A stretch of 64,000 nucleotides of DNA from Ilumatobacteraceae bacterium (GTDB lineage: Bacteria > Actinomycetota > Acidimicrobiia > Acidimicrobiales > Iamiaceae). Shown here piece by piece: positions 33,244 to 41,298 of this stretch. Each line of letters begins with the position of its first letter. The stretch's first letter is position 1. The translations under genes and the position numbers were made by a program. The stretch covers positions 48,532-112,531 of the forward strand of contig JAOBWH010000169.1 of NCBI GenBank assembly GCA_025463265.1, read 5' to 3'. The notes below the pieces were generated by a model. That model saw nothing but the letters and a program-made list of their open reading frames with translations. It made no database searches and was not told the DNA's origin.

Positions 33244-34601
33244 CCGAAGCGCTCCTTCGTGCCGAGCAGGCCTTGCGGTCGCACGAGGAGCACGACGATG
33301 AGCACGGCCAGGGCCACCACGAACTTGTAGGCGGTGTCGACGAACAGGCCCGACGTCTCCTGCATGACGCCGAGGATGATGGCGCCGAACAGGGCGCCGT
33401 AGGCGTTGCCCAGCCCGCCGAGCACGACCGCGGCGAACATCGACAGCAGCAGGATGAAGCCCATGTCGGAGGTGACGGTGACCGACAGCCCGTAGAGGAT
33501 GCCGCCGAGCGCCGCCATCCCGCCGCAGATGATCCACACGATGGCGATGATCTTGTTGACCCCGATGCCCGACGACGCCGCGAGGTCCGGGTTGTCGGCG
33601 GTGGCCCGGATGGCGGTGCCGAGGCGGGTCTTGCGGAGCATGTAGGTGATCCCGATGAGCACCACCACGCAGATCCCCATGATGATGAGGTCGTTGGGGG
33701 TCAGGCGGACCAGTCCGAAGTCCTTCTCCCGCTGTCCGGACGCCGCCGTGTAGCGCCTGCTGTTGGGGCCGAAGACGATGAGGAAGATGTTGCGGACCGC
33801 GATCGACAGGCCGATCGACACCACCATCTGCGACACCAGCGCCATGTTGCGCTTGCGCAGGGGTCGCCAGAGCAGGCGGTCGCTGGTGTAGCCGGCGAGG
33901 CAGCCGGCCGCGATCGCGAACGGGATGCACAGCCAGAACGGCATGCCCGCGTCGTTGAGCACGAAGGCGACGATGGCGCCGAAGGTGACCAGTTCGGCGT
34001 GGGCGAAGTTGATGAGCCCGGTGACGCCGTAGACGAGCGACAGCCCCACGGCCGCCACCGCCAGGATCAGTCCGAGGCGCAGGCCCTTGGCGGCGGTGGT
34101 CAGGTAGTCCTGGAGGTCCCGGCTGCCGCGGGTGTCCTCGCCCAGGCGGAAGGTCACCTGCTGGTCGCCGAGGTTCACCTTCACCGCGCCGAGGGTGGCC
34201 AGGTCGGCGTCGGTGAGCGCGAAGCCCTTGGGCAGGGTCTTGGTGTCCAGGGCGACCTGGTAGGTGCCGTTGCCGGGGATCTCGACCACGAAGACCCCGG
34301 CGTCGTCGGTGGTGGCCGACGCCACCTCCTTGCCGTCCTGGGTGACCGTGATCTCGACGCCCTCGGGGAACGCAGGCTTGCCGTCGCGCACCTGGCAGAG
34401 CCGGCCCCAGATCGACTGGCCGAGCGGTCCACCGTTCGCCTCGACGGCTTCGGCCTTGGTGAACGCGCACCGGGCGGCGTCGGCCTCGTCGGACTGGGCC
34501 GAGGCCGGAGACCCCCAGAAGAACGTGCCGGTCAGCACCAGCGCGAGGAGCGCGGCCAGCGTGAACCGGTGGGGCGTGCGGGGCGACCGATCGAGCGACA
34601 T
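33240..34601 (-). CDS. livH: LivH-type permease with N-terminal secreted beta-sandwich domain
   Basis: A 453-residue protein; ordinary LivH is about 290. Residues about 160-453 are a complete LivH permease (GVTGLINFAHAELVTFGA, RATADNPDLAASSGI, GGLGNAYGALFGA, VRPQGLLG). Ahead of it lies a signal peptide (basic RSPRTPHRF, hydrophobic core, PASA cleavage-like site). An outside domain of about 120 residues follows, with beta-sandwich/carboxypeptidase-regulatory-like character (VEITVTQDGKEVASATTDDAGVF, then EIPGNGTYQVALD). Two cysteines (about residues 44 and 68) could form a disulphide. The extra domain may dock the binding protein. ATG at 34601 is supported by the signal peptide. First gene of livHMGF. 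Confidence 0.85.
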   Translation of the reverse strand: MSLDRSPRTPHRFTLAALLALVLTGTFFWGSPASAQSDEADAARCAFTKAEAVEANGGPLGQSIWGRLCQVRDGKPAFPEGVEITVTQDGKEVASATTDDAGVFVVEIPGNGTYQVALDTKTLPKGFALTDADLATLGAVKVNLGDQQVTFRLGEDTRGSRDLQDYLTTAAKGLRLGLILAVAAVGLSLVYGVTGLINFAHAELVTFGAIVAFVLNDAGMPFWLCIPFAIAAGCLAGYTSDRLLWRPLRKRNMALVSQMVVSIGLSIAVRNIFLIVFGPNSRRYTAASGQREKDFGLVRLTPNDLIIMGICVVVLIGITYMLRKTRLGTAIRATADNPDLAASSGIGVNKIIAIVWIICGGMAALGGILYGLSVTVTSDMGFILLLSMFAAVVLGGLGNAYGALFGAIILGVMQETSGLFVDTAYKFVVALAVLIVVLLVRPQGLLGTKERFG

Positions 34602-34657
34602 GTGGCTCGGGACACTACCGATCCGGCTGTGGCGGGGACGGATATCCGCTTGCGCGA

Positions 34658-35470
34658 TCACCCGCGCGCGTGCAACCACGCGCGCAGGACGGTCTTGAAC
34701 GATTGATCGAAGCGCTCCTCGCGACCGCGCAGCACGCCACCGGGCCACTCGGGCGGCAACAGCGGGCGGGGGAGCAGCGGGTCGGCCTGGAGGTGGCGGA
34801 GCACGGCAGCCGACACGACGAACCCGTCAGCGAGCGCCGTCGCATCACCGTCGTCGAGCCGGGTCTGGAGCGGCTCGAGCTCGATGGCGAGCGCCTCCGC
34901 CGCGTCGGCCCAGCCGTCGAGGTCCCAGAGCGACCGGGCCAGGACCACCGGGTCGGTCTGCGGGTCGAGCGGGCCGGTGAGGCCGACGGCGCGGTCGGCG
35001 GCGACGGCTTCGGCGCCGGGCAGGGCGCCGGTGGGGAGGTTCGCGGGCCGGAGCCACACGCCGTCGCGCAGCTCGGCGTACCGGAGGGCGGCCATCGCCC
35101 GGCGGAGGGCGGCCCGGTCTGCGGCCGGGCGGGCCTCAGCGGGGACGAGGACGGTGCGCCACGTCCCGTCCCAGGCCTCCGGGGTGCCCGTGCGGGACTG
35201 CGCCTGACGGGCCTGGCGGTCGAGCAGGTGGCCGGCGAGCCGGTAGCCGTCGCCGGTCGGCTCGAGCTCGCCGGCCGCGACCATGCGCGACATGGCGACG
35301 CGGGCGGTCCCGGCCGTGACCCCGAGGAGCTCGGCGCTGGCCACCAGGGACGCGGTGGGCAGCTGGGGCGGGCGGACCCCGAGCAGCGTCGACGCGATCA
35401 CGGACCGGGCGGTGAGCCGGGGGCGATCGGGGGTGCGAGCACCGGTCTCGGTGTTACGTGTGGACGCCAT
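34658..35470 (-). CDS. PaaX-like transcriptional regulator
   Basis: A 270-residue regulator resembling PaaX: an N-terminal winged helix (ARSVIASTLLG, then ASAELLGVTAGTARVAMSRMVAAGELE), a middle domain with WDGTWRTVLVP, and a C-terminal helical domain. PaaX represses phenylacetate degradation by sensing phenylacetyl-CoA; members of this wider group control other acyl-CoA pathways. Here it is divergent from a fatty acid desaturase with only 26 bases between the starts, so it probably controls that gene and itself. Confidence 0.78.
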   Translation of the reverse strand: MASTRNTETGARTPDRPRLTARSVIASTLLGVRPPQLPTASLVASAELLGVTAGTARVAMSRMVAAGELEPTGDGYRLAGHLLDRQARQAQSRTGTPEAWDGTWRTVLVPAEARPAADRAALRRAMAALRYAELRDGVWLRPANLPTGALPGAEAVAADRAVGLTGPLDPQTDPVVLARSLWDLDGWADAAEALAIELEPLQTRLDDGDATALADGFVVSAAVLRHLQADPLLPRPLLPPEWPGGVLRGREERFDQSFKTVLRAWLHARG

Positions 35471-35489
35471 GTGGTTCTGGAACGTAACA
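35452..35489. promoter_or_regulatory. Inverted repeat between PaaX-like regulator and desaturase
   Basis: TGTTACGT (35452-35459) and ACGTAACA (35482-35489) are perfect complements separated by 22 bases. The left arm lies in the first codons of the PaaX-like gene and the right arm just before the desaturase start. An operator for the PaaX-like regulator is the simplest reading. The wide spacer implies two contacts rather than one compact dyad. Confidence 0.55.
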
Positions 35490-35496
35490 TGTGCTC

Positions 35497-36498
35497 ATGG
35501 CCGCCCCCACCCACGCCGTCGACGGAAGCGATCCCGCTCCCCGCTCCTTCCGCACGGGCGGCATGGTCCCGCCCGCATCGGCGCTGCCGGACGTGCTGCC
35601 CACCGAGCGCCTCGCCGCCACCGGCATGGCGCTGCCCGAGGTGCGCGAGCCGCTGCGCCGCATCGCCAGCTGGCGCAACGCCGGCACGGTCGGCGGGCTC
35701 TGGCTCGCCATCGCCGCGCTGTTCGGGGTGGCCGCCTGGTTGGACCACCCGCTCGGGTACGCCGCCCTGTTCGTGCTGATGGGCCCGATGTTCGCCCGCC
35801 TCGCCATCCTCGGCCACGAGGCCGCCCACCGGCTCCTGTTCCGCAACAAGAAGGCCAACGACCTCGTGGGCCGCTGGCTGCTGGACTACCCGGCCTTCGT
35901 CCCGTTCGACGTCTACCGCCGGGTGCACTTCGCCCACCACAAGGACGAGTTCGGCCCCAACGAGCCCGACATCCCGCTGTACTCGGGCTACCCGGTGCCG
36001 GCGTCATCGTGGCGGCGCAAGCTGCTGCGCGACGCCACGGGCAGCTCGGGCTGGAAGAACCTCAAGCCGCTCGTCACCTCGTTGAGGTCAAAGCAGGCCC
36101 GTCCGATGGTCGCTCGCATCTGGGCCACGCAGCTCGTGATCTGGGCGCTCATCTGGGTTGGCACGGGCCACTGGTGGCTCTACCCCCTGTGCTGGCTGGG
36201 CCCGTGGCTCACCGTGTGGCGGGTCCTCAACCGGCTGCGGGCCATCGCCGAGCACGGTGGCATGGAGCGCAGCAAGGACCGGCGCCGGACCACCCACCAC
36301 ATCCGCCAGAGCTGGGCGGCCCGGTTCTGGATCGTGCCGTACCGGACCGGATGGCACCTCGCCCACCACACCGACATGGGCGTGCCGTGGCGGAACCTCC
36401 CCGCGTTCCACCGGGAGCTGGTGGACAGCGGCTGGGTCACCGACGAGTACGTGTACCCCAGCTACCGGGCGTTCTGGAAGGCCTGCGCCTCGGCGTAG
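35497..36498 (+). CDS. Fatty acid desaturase
   Basis: A 333-residue membrane di-iron desaturase. The three histidine boxes are present: GHEAAHRLLF, HFAHHKDEF and GWHLAHHTD. Two pairs of membrane helices surround them. It introduces a double bond into an acyl chain, or hydroxylates it, at the membrane using electrons from a ferredoxin-type donor not encoded here. ATG 35497 is preferred over the GTG at 35491. The divergent PaaX-like gene and shared inverted repeat suggest regulation by an acyl-CoA. Substrate (phospholipid, ACP or CoA ester) is not determinable. Confidence 0.88.
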   Translation: MAAPTHAVDGSDPAPRSFRTGGMVPPASALPDVLPTERLAATGMALPEVREPLRRIASWRNAGTVGGLWLAIAALFGVAAWLDHPLGYAALFVLMGPMFARLAILGHEAAHRLLFRNKKANDLVGRWLLDYPAFVPFDVYRRVHFAHHKDEFGPNEPDIPLYSGYPVPASSWRRKLLRDATGSSGWKNLKPLVTSLRSKQARPMVARIWATQLVIWALIWVGTGHWWLYPLCWLGPWLTVWRVLNRLRAIAEHGGMERSKDRRRTTHHIRQSWAARFWIVPYRTGWHLAHHTDMGVPWRNLPAFHRELVDSGWVTDEYVYPSYRAFWKACASA

Positions 36499-36534
36499 CT
36501 CCCGCCCGGCCGTCGTGGCGGCAACACTGGGAGC

Positions 36535-38328
36535 GTGTCGCGCCCCGTGAAGATCTGGTCCCACCTCGTCGTCGTGCTGTCGGTCCTGCTGGTCGGCTTC
36601 CTCGCCCTCAACGGCTTCATCGGGGAGAACGCCCACAAGGAGAAGATCGAGCAGCTCCAGGTGGTCGTCAGCGCATCGGGTGACAGCGGGGTGCGGATCA
36701 CCGAGACCATCGATCAGGACTTCGGGACCGAATCCCGGCACGGCCCCCAGCTCGTGGTGCCCGAGGACTTCGGCGCGCCCACCGACATCACCGCCTCGTC
36801 GGAGACCGCTCCCGACGACGTGCACACCGACGACGCCCCCTTCGACTCGCGGGTCCAGGGCACCCGCATCCGCGTCGGCGACCCGGACGTGACCGTCTCC
36901 GGGCAGCACCGCTACACCATCTCCTACGTCCTGCCCACCGCTCGCTTCGCGGCGCCGACGTTCGCGCTCGACGCCGTCGGCGCCGAGTCGGAGTTCCCGA
37001 TCGAGGACGTGACGGTGGTGTTCGACGGCATCTCGCTCGAGAACCCGACGTGCGTCGTCGGCGGCACCGGATCCGAAGAGCCCTGCGAGTTCGAGCGGGG
37101 AGCGCCGCTGCGCCTCGCCTACCCCCGCCTCGACCCCTTCGAGGGCATCACCGTCGGCGGCGAGGTCACCGAGTGGACCGCGGCGGCGAGCGACGGGATC
37201 GCTGCGCCGCCGCTGCCCGAGCGCCGGTCGACCGACCGGGGGGTCACCGCGCTGTGGACCATGGCGCTGGGCGCGATCGCTGCCGCGTGGGTCTACCTCT
37301 GGTCGGTCCGTCGAGGATCGAACGAGGTCATCGGGGCGGGCGCCGCCGAGGCGGCTCACGGCGTCAGCGGGACGGCGCCGGGCACCACCCGGAAGGTCAC
37401 CGACGCCGAGCTGGCCGAGATGACCACCATCGAGTTCGCGCCGCCGAAGGGCATCGAGCCGTGGCAGGGCGCAGTGGTCTACTCCGAGGTGCTCGACCAG
37501 TCGTCGGTCACGGCCTGGTTCTCGGGAGCCATCGCCGCCGACCACCTCGCCATCGAGAAGCACGGCGACGAGCCCCGGCTCACCCGCGGGCCCAAGGCCG
37601 GCGAGGCCGATCCGGTGACCGCCGGGGTCCTCGACAAGCTGTTCGGCAACCGCGAGGCCGTGGACCTCGACGGCTACGACTCGCAGTTCGCCTCGGCGTG
37701 GTCGAAGGTCGAGACGCTCCAAGACGAGTGGGTCGCCAACTGCGGCTGGTGGAACGTCGGCACCCCCAAGCGGGGGCGCAGCCGGCCGGGTGGCTGTGCC
37801 AGCTTGTTCACCCTGGCGTTCCTCGCCGTCGTGTTCGTGGTCGGGGCCGCCTTCCTCCTCGGCTTCCTCGGGGTGCTCGGCGGCATCGTCACCGGGATCC
37901 TCGTGGGCATCGGCCTGCCGTACCTGGTGGCCCGGGTGGCGTACGCGCCGCTGCGCCCCGGCCGCTCCGCGAACGGCTCGGCCTACGCCCTCCAGGTGGC
38001 GTCGTTCCGGAAGTTCCTGGTGGAGAGCGAGGGCCAGTACGTCCAGTGGGCGTGGGAGAACGGGCTGCTCCGCCAGTACTCGGCGTGGGCCGTCGCCCTC
38101 GACGCCGCCGACGCCTGGCAGGCGGCCATGGAGCGCGCCGGCGTGCCCCAGGCGGAGATCGAGCACAGCAGCCCGCTCATGGTCCACGCCATGGGCGGCG
38201 CCTTCGTCTCGTCGCACGTCCAGCCCACCCAGTCCGGCTCGGGCGGATCGAGCGGCTTCTCGGGCGGCGGCTTCTCCGGCGGCAGCGTCGGCGGAGGCGG
38301 TGGCGGCGGCAGCCACGGCTCCTGGTGA
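36535..38328 (+). CDS. DUF2207-type membrane protein with Gly/Ser-rich tail
   Basis: A 597-residue protein. An N-terminal membrane helix (about 10-28) is followed by an extracytoplasmic beta-rich domain with the QHRYTISYVLPT motif of DUF2207 (about 40-230). A helix at about 240-257 follows, then a long cytoplasmic region, and two close helices near residues 422-465. The C-terminus ends in a very Gly/Ser-rich tail (SGGGFSGGSVGGGG). GTG start at 36535 after GGGAGC. Such proteins are widespread in actinobacteria with no established function. It follows the desaturase by 36 bases on the same strand. Confidence 0.8.
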   Translation: MSRPVKIWSHLVVVLSVLLVGFLALNGFIGENAHKEKIEQLQVVVSASGDSGVRITETIDQDFGTESRHGPQLVVPEDFGAPTDITASSETAPDDVHTDDAPFDSRVQGTRIRVGDPDVTVSGQHRYTISYVLPTARFAAPTFALDAVGAESEFPIEDVTVVFDGISLENPTCVVGGTGSEEPCEFERGAPLRLAYPRLDPFEGITVGGEVTEWTAAASDGIAAPPLPERRSTDRGVTALWTMALGAIAAAWVYLWSVRRGSNEVIGAGAAEAAHGVSGTAPGTTRKVTDAELAEMTTIEFAPPKGIEPWQGAVVYSEVLDQSSVTAWFSGAIAADHLAIEKHGDEPRLTRGPKAGEADPVTAGVLDKLFGNREAVDLDGYDSQFASAWSKVETLQDEWVANCGWWNVGTPKRGRSRPGGCASLFTLAFLAVVFVVGAAFLLGFLGVLGGIVTGILVGIGLPYLVARVAYAPLRPGRSANGSAYALQVASFRKFLVESEGQYVQWAWENGLLRQYSAWAVALDAADAWQAAMERAGVPQAEIEHSSPLMVHAMGGAFVSSHVQPTQSGSGGSSGFSGGGFSGGSVGGGGGGGSHGSW

Positions 38329-38370
38329 GCACGGCCCGGCCCTGACCGACCGCGGACCTCTCGGGCCGGC

Positions 38371-38661
38371 TCAGGCGGTCGGGTCCGGCTCGGGGGTCGG
38401 GCGCTCCCGCCTCCTCGGGCGGCGGAGGCCGGCCTCGCGCAGGCGCCGCACCAGCTCCCTCGCGCCGACCTCGGTCGCGCCGGCGGCGATGGCCCGGTTC
38501 ACCCAGGCGTCGGGCAGGTCGTAGTGGTCGCGGTGAAACGCCCGCTCGGGCAGGCCGAGCCGTGCTGCGAACGCGTGCAGCTCCTCGAACGACTCGTCGC
38601 TCACGAGGTGGGCGAACCGCCGCCCGTGAGCCGGCCAGATCGCCTGGTCCACCAGGATCAT
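38371..38661 (-). CDS. DUF4031 family protein
   Basis: A 96-residue small protein, MILVDQAIWPAHGRRFAHLVSD at its start, with F-HRDHYDLPD in the middle, as in the DUF4031 family common in actinobacteria. Conserved His, Asp and Tyr residues hint at a metal- or nucleotide-binding site, but no function is known. The C-terminus is Arg/Pro-rich. It is five bases downstream of the SnoaL-like gene and likely in one transcript with it, larB and larC. Confidence 0.75.
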   Translation of the reverse strand: MILVDQAIWPAHGRRFAHLVSDESFEELHAFAARLGLPERAFHRDHYDLPDAWVNRAIAAGATEVGARELVRRLREAGLRRPRRRERPTPEPDPTA

Positions 38662-38666
38662 GCGGG

Positions 38667-39128
38667 TCAGGATGCCGGGACGAAGCGGGAACCGGGCGCG
38701 GTGCCGGTGACGCGGACGGTGCGGCGGGCGAAGCGCCAGTGGCCGTCGATGCGGTCCATCACCACGTCGTCGCGGTAGCGGCCCCAGTGATCCAGCCCTC
38801 GCACCATGTGGACGGCGAAGTACGACCGGACCGCGGCGGTGGTGGGGTCGGTCATGGTGATGAGCACGCTCGACACGTGGTGGTTGACCGGCCCGGGTGC
38901 GTCGGCGGCGGACGCGACCCGGGCGATGACGGCGTCCAGCTCGGCGGCGATGGCGGCGCGCCCCTCGAGCACCCCGCCGTGATCACCGAGATCGAGCACG
39001 CCGTCGACGGTGAAGCAGTCGGCGACCTCGGCGGTGCGCCCGGCGTCGCCGGCCCAGGTGTAGCGGCCGAGCAGGTCGCGGATCCCCTCGCGGGCGATCA
39101 GCTCCGTGCGCTCCATCTCGCGGGTCAT
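38667..39128 (-). CDS. SnoaL-like / NTF2-fold protein
   Basis: A 153-residue protein of the SnoaL_4/NTF2-like fold: an N-terminal helix (IRDLLGRYTWAGDAGR), VADCFTVDGVLDLGD, NHHVSSVLITMTD and WGRYRDDVVMDRIDGHWRFARR. Such proteins are small cone-shaped enzymes or binding proteins (dehydratases, isomerases, ring-hydroxylating dioxygenase beta-like). It lies four bases downstream of larC, so it is transcribed with the nickel genes, though a functional connection is not evident. Confidence 0.78.
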   Translation of the reverse strand: MTREMERTELIAREGIRDLLGRYTWAGDAGRTAEVADCFTVDGVLDLGDHGGVLEGRAAIAAELDAVIARVASAADAPGPVNHHVSSVLITMTDPTTAAVRSYFAVHMVRGLDHWGRYRDDVVMDRIDGHWRFARRTVRVTGTAPGSRFVPAS

Positions 39129-39132
39129 CGGC

Positions 39133-40461
39133 TCATGCCGGATCTTCGTCCTCGGGTGGGCGGGGGACTTCGTGGAGCAGCGCGTCGCCGTGGTCCTGGG
39201 AGGGGTGGCCGTAGTGGTGGTCCTCGGGCGGGTGGTCGTGGGGCCGCACCTCCTGAGGTGCGTCGATCTCCTCCACCGCGTGCAGGGGTCGGCCGACCGC
39301 GTCCCGGTGCTCGCCCCAGCGCTGCTCCGCTTCGGCCAGTACCTCGCGGACCGGCCGGCCGGTCCGCTCGGCGACGCGGGCCGCGTCGTCGAACTCGGCC
39401 TTGGCCCGCCCCGGGCTGACCTTGACCCGCACCGACAGATCGTCGACGACCACCCGCTCGAGGTGGCGCGGCTGGGTCCACCGCTCGATGCGGCTGCCGC
39501 GCACGCCGAGCGACCCGGTCTCGGCGGTGAGCACGGCGGTCACCTGGGACGCGAGCGCCGGGTCGACGAGGGCGTGGACCGTGTGGGCGGGGCGTCCCTT
39601 CTTCATCACGATCGGCGTCACCCACGCGTCGTGGGCGCCGGCGGCGAGGAGGGCCCCGACGGCGTGGGCGAGGACCTCGCCGGTGATGTCGTCGACGTTG
39701 GTCTCGAGCAGGACGACGGGCTGACCGTCGGTGATCGGCGCATCGGCAGGTTCCCCCAGCACGACCTGGGTGAGGTTCGGCCGGTGGTCCAGCTCCTTGG
39801 TGCCGGCACCGAAGCCGGTGGCGCCCACGGTCATGGCCGGCAGCGGGCCGAACCCGGAGGCGAGCGCCGCCATGAGCGCGGCGCCGGTGGGCGTGGTGAG
39901 CTCGACCGCCAGGTCGACCCCCTTGGTGGGGATCCCGGCGAGCAGCTCGACCACCGCCGGCGCCGGGTTGGGGATGATCCCGTGGGCGGCGCGGACCATG
40001 CCGAGGCCGACCGCGATCGGAGAGCAGGTCACCGTGTCGACGTCGAGCACCTCGAGGGCGGCGCAGGTGCCGACGACGTCGACGATGGCGTCGATGCCAC
40101 CCACCTCGTGGAAGTGGACCTGGTCCGGGGGCCGGCCGTGGAGGCGGCCCTCCGCCACCGCGAGCGCGGTGAAGACGGCGGCGGCGCGCTGCTGGACCCG
40201 CTCGGGCAGCCGGGCCTCGGCGACCAGGCCCTGGATGTGCGATGCGGTTCGCACCACCGTGGAGTCGGTGGCGCGGACGTGGACCTTGGTGCCGGCGATG
40301 CCGCCCCGGAGGACGGGCTCGGCCTCGAGCTCCCAGTCCGCGACGGGCAACCGATCGAGCAGCTCCTTCACCGCATCGAGGTCGGCGCCGGCATCGATCA
40401 GCGAGCCGAGGGCCATGTCGCCGGCGACGCCCGAGAAGCAGTGGAACCACGCCGTGGTCAC
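39133..40461 (-). CDS. larC: Nickel insertion protein LarC
   Basis: A 442-residue LarC homologue, the CTP-dependent enzyme that inserts nickel into the pyridinium-dithiocarboxylate pincer cofactor. It begins AWFHCFSGVAGDMALGSLID. FHEVGGIDAIVDVVG follows in the middle, with TNVDDITGEVL at the start of the C-terminal domain. The tail is very His/Asp/Pro-rich (PHDHPPEDHHYGHPSQDH), a plausible nickel-binding or storage region. Unlike Lactobacillus larC1/larC2, no frameshift is needed. The GTG start overlaps the larB stop. Confidence 0.88.
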   Translation of the reverse strand: MTTAWFHCFSGVAGDMALGSLIDAGADLDAVKELLDRLPVADWELEAEPVLRGGIAGTKVHVRATDSTVVRTASHIQGLVAEARLPERVQQRAAAVFTALAVAEGRLHGRPPDQVHFHEVGGIDAIVDVVGTCAALEVLDVDTVTCSPIAVGLGMVRAAHGIIPNPAPAVVELLAGIPTKGVDLAVELTTPTGAALMAALASGFGPLPAMTVGATGFGAGTKELDHRPNLTQVVLGEPADAPITDGQPVVLLETNVDDITGEVLAHAVGALLAAGAHDAWVTPIVMKKGRPAHTVHALVDPALASQVTAVLTAETGSLGVRGSRIERWTQPRHLERVVVDDLSVRVKVSPGRAKAEFDDAARVAERTGRPVREVLAEAEQRWGEHRDAVGRPLHAVEEIDAPQEVRPHDHPPEDHHYGHPSQDHGDALLHEVPRPPEDEDPA

Positions 40462-41279
40462 GTCGGGGCCGGCCCGGCGCTGGCGCTGGCGCTGGCGGTC
40501 GTGGTCGTGGTCGTGCCGGCGGCACGGCGGACCGCCGGCGGCGACAGGAACATGCGGGCCACGGCGCACGCCGCGCCGTACCCGTTGTCGATGCCGACGA
40601 CCGTGATGCCCGCGGCGCACGAGGCGAGCATGCCGAGCAGTGCGGTCACGCCCTCGAGGCCGGCGCCGTAGCCCACGCTGGTGGGCACGGCGACGACCGG
40701 CGCGCCGGTGAGCCCGCCCACCACGCTGGCCAGCGCCCCTTCCATCCCCGCCACCACGATGACGGCGTCGGCGTCGGCCAGCTCGACGGTCCGGTCGAGC
40801 AAGCGGTGGATGCCGGCGACCCCCACGTCGGTGATCCGCACGGGGGCCAGTCCGTGGGCGGTGAGGGTGGCGGCGCACTCGTCGGCCACGGGGAGGTCGG
40901 CGGTGCCAGCGGTGAGCAGCACCACCCGTTCCGGACGCGCCGGGGCCGGGCGCCACACCACCGTGGTCCCGCGTACCTCGGCGCCGGGGTTGGCCTCGAC
41001 GGCGGCGCGGATCTGGTCGGCGTCGGCGCGGGTGAGCACCACCGCGGCCTCGTCCGAACGGGCGAGCAGCTCGGCGGCGATGCGGGCGGCCTGGTCCGGG
41101 GTCTTGCCCGGTCCGTAGATGGCCTCCGCCATTCCCTGGCGCACCTGGCGGTGGTGATCGACCGTCGCGAAGCCGAGGTCGGCGTAGGGAAGTCGGCGGA
41201 GCGCGTCGACGGCTTCGTCCGGGGAGGTGCCGCCCGCACGGACGTCTTCGAGCAATCGTCGGATTGCGGCCTCGTCCAC
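40458..41279 (-). CDS. larB: Nickel-pincer cofactor carboxylase LarB
   Basis: A 273-residue LarB: a helical N-terminal domain with LGFATVDHHRQVRQGMAEAIYG (conserved in the family) and a PurE-like carboxylase domain (LTAGTADLPVADECA, VAGMEGALASVVGGL, VGYGAGLEG). LarB carboxylates nicotinic acid adenine dinucleotide to start synthesis of the nickel pincer cofactor. GTG at 41279 chosen; longer in-frame starts run into the prephenate dehydratase gene on the other strand. Neither LarA (racemase) nor LarE (sulphur transferase) is in the window. Confidence 0.88.
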   Translation of the reverse strand: MDEAAIRRLLEDVRAGGTSPDEAVDALRRLPYADLGFATVDHHRQVRQGMAEAIYGPGKTPDQAARIAAELLARSDEAAVVLTRADADQIRAAVEANPGAEVRGTTVVWRPAPARPERVVLLTAGTADLPVADECAATLTAHGLAPVRITDVGVAGIHRLLDRTVELADADAVIVVAGMEGALASVVGGLTGAPVVAVPTSVGYGAGLEGVTALLGMLASCAAGITVVGIDNGYGAACAVARMFLSPPAVRRAAGTTTTTTASASASAGPAPT

Positions 41280-41298
41280 GCCCCTATCCTGGCCCGTC

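Noticed and set aside
39106..40671. A 521-codon plus-strand open frame
   Set aside because: It is antisense to larC and of low complexity; larC has clear conserved motifs.
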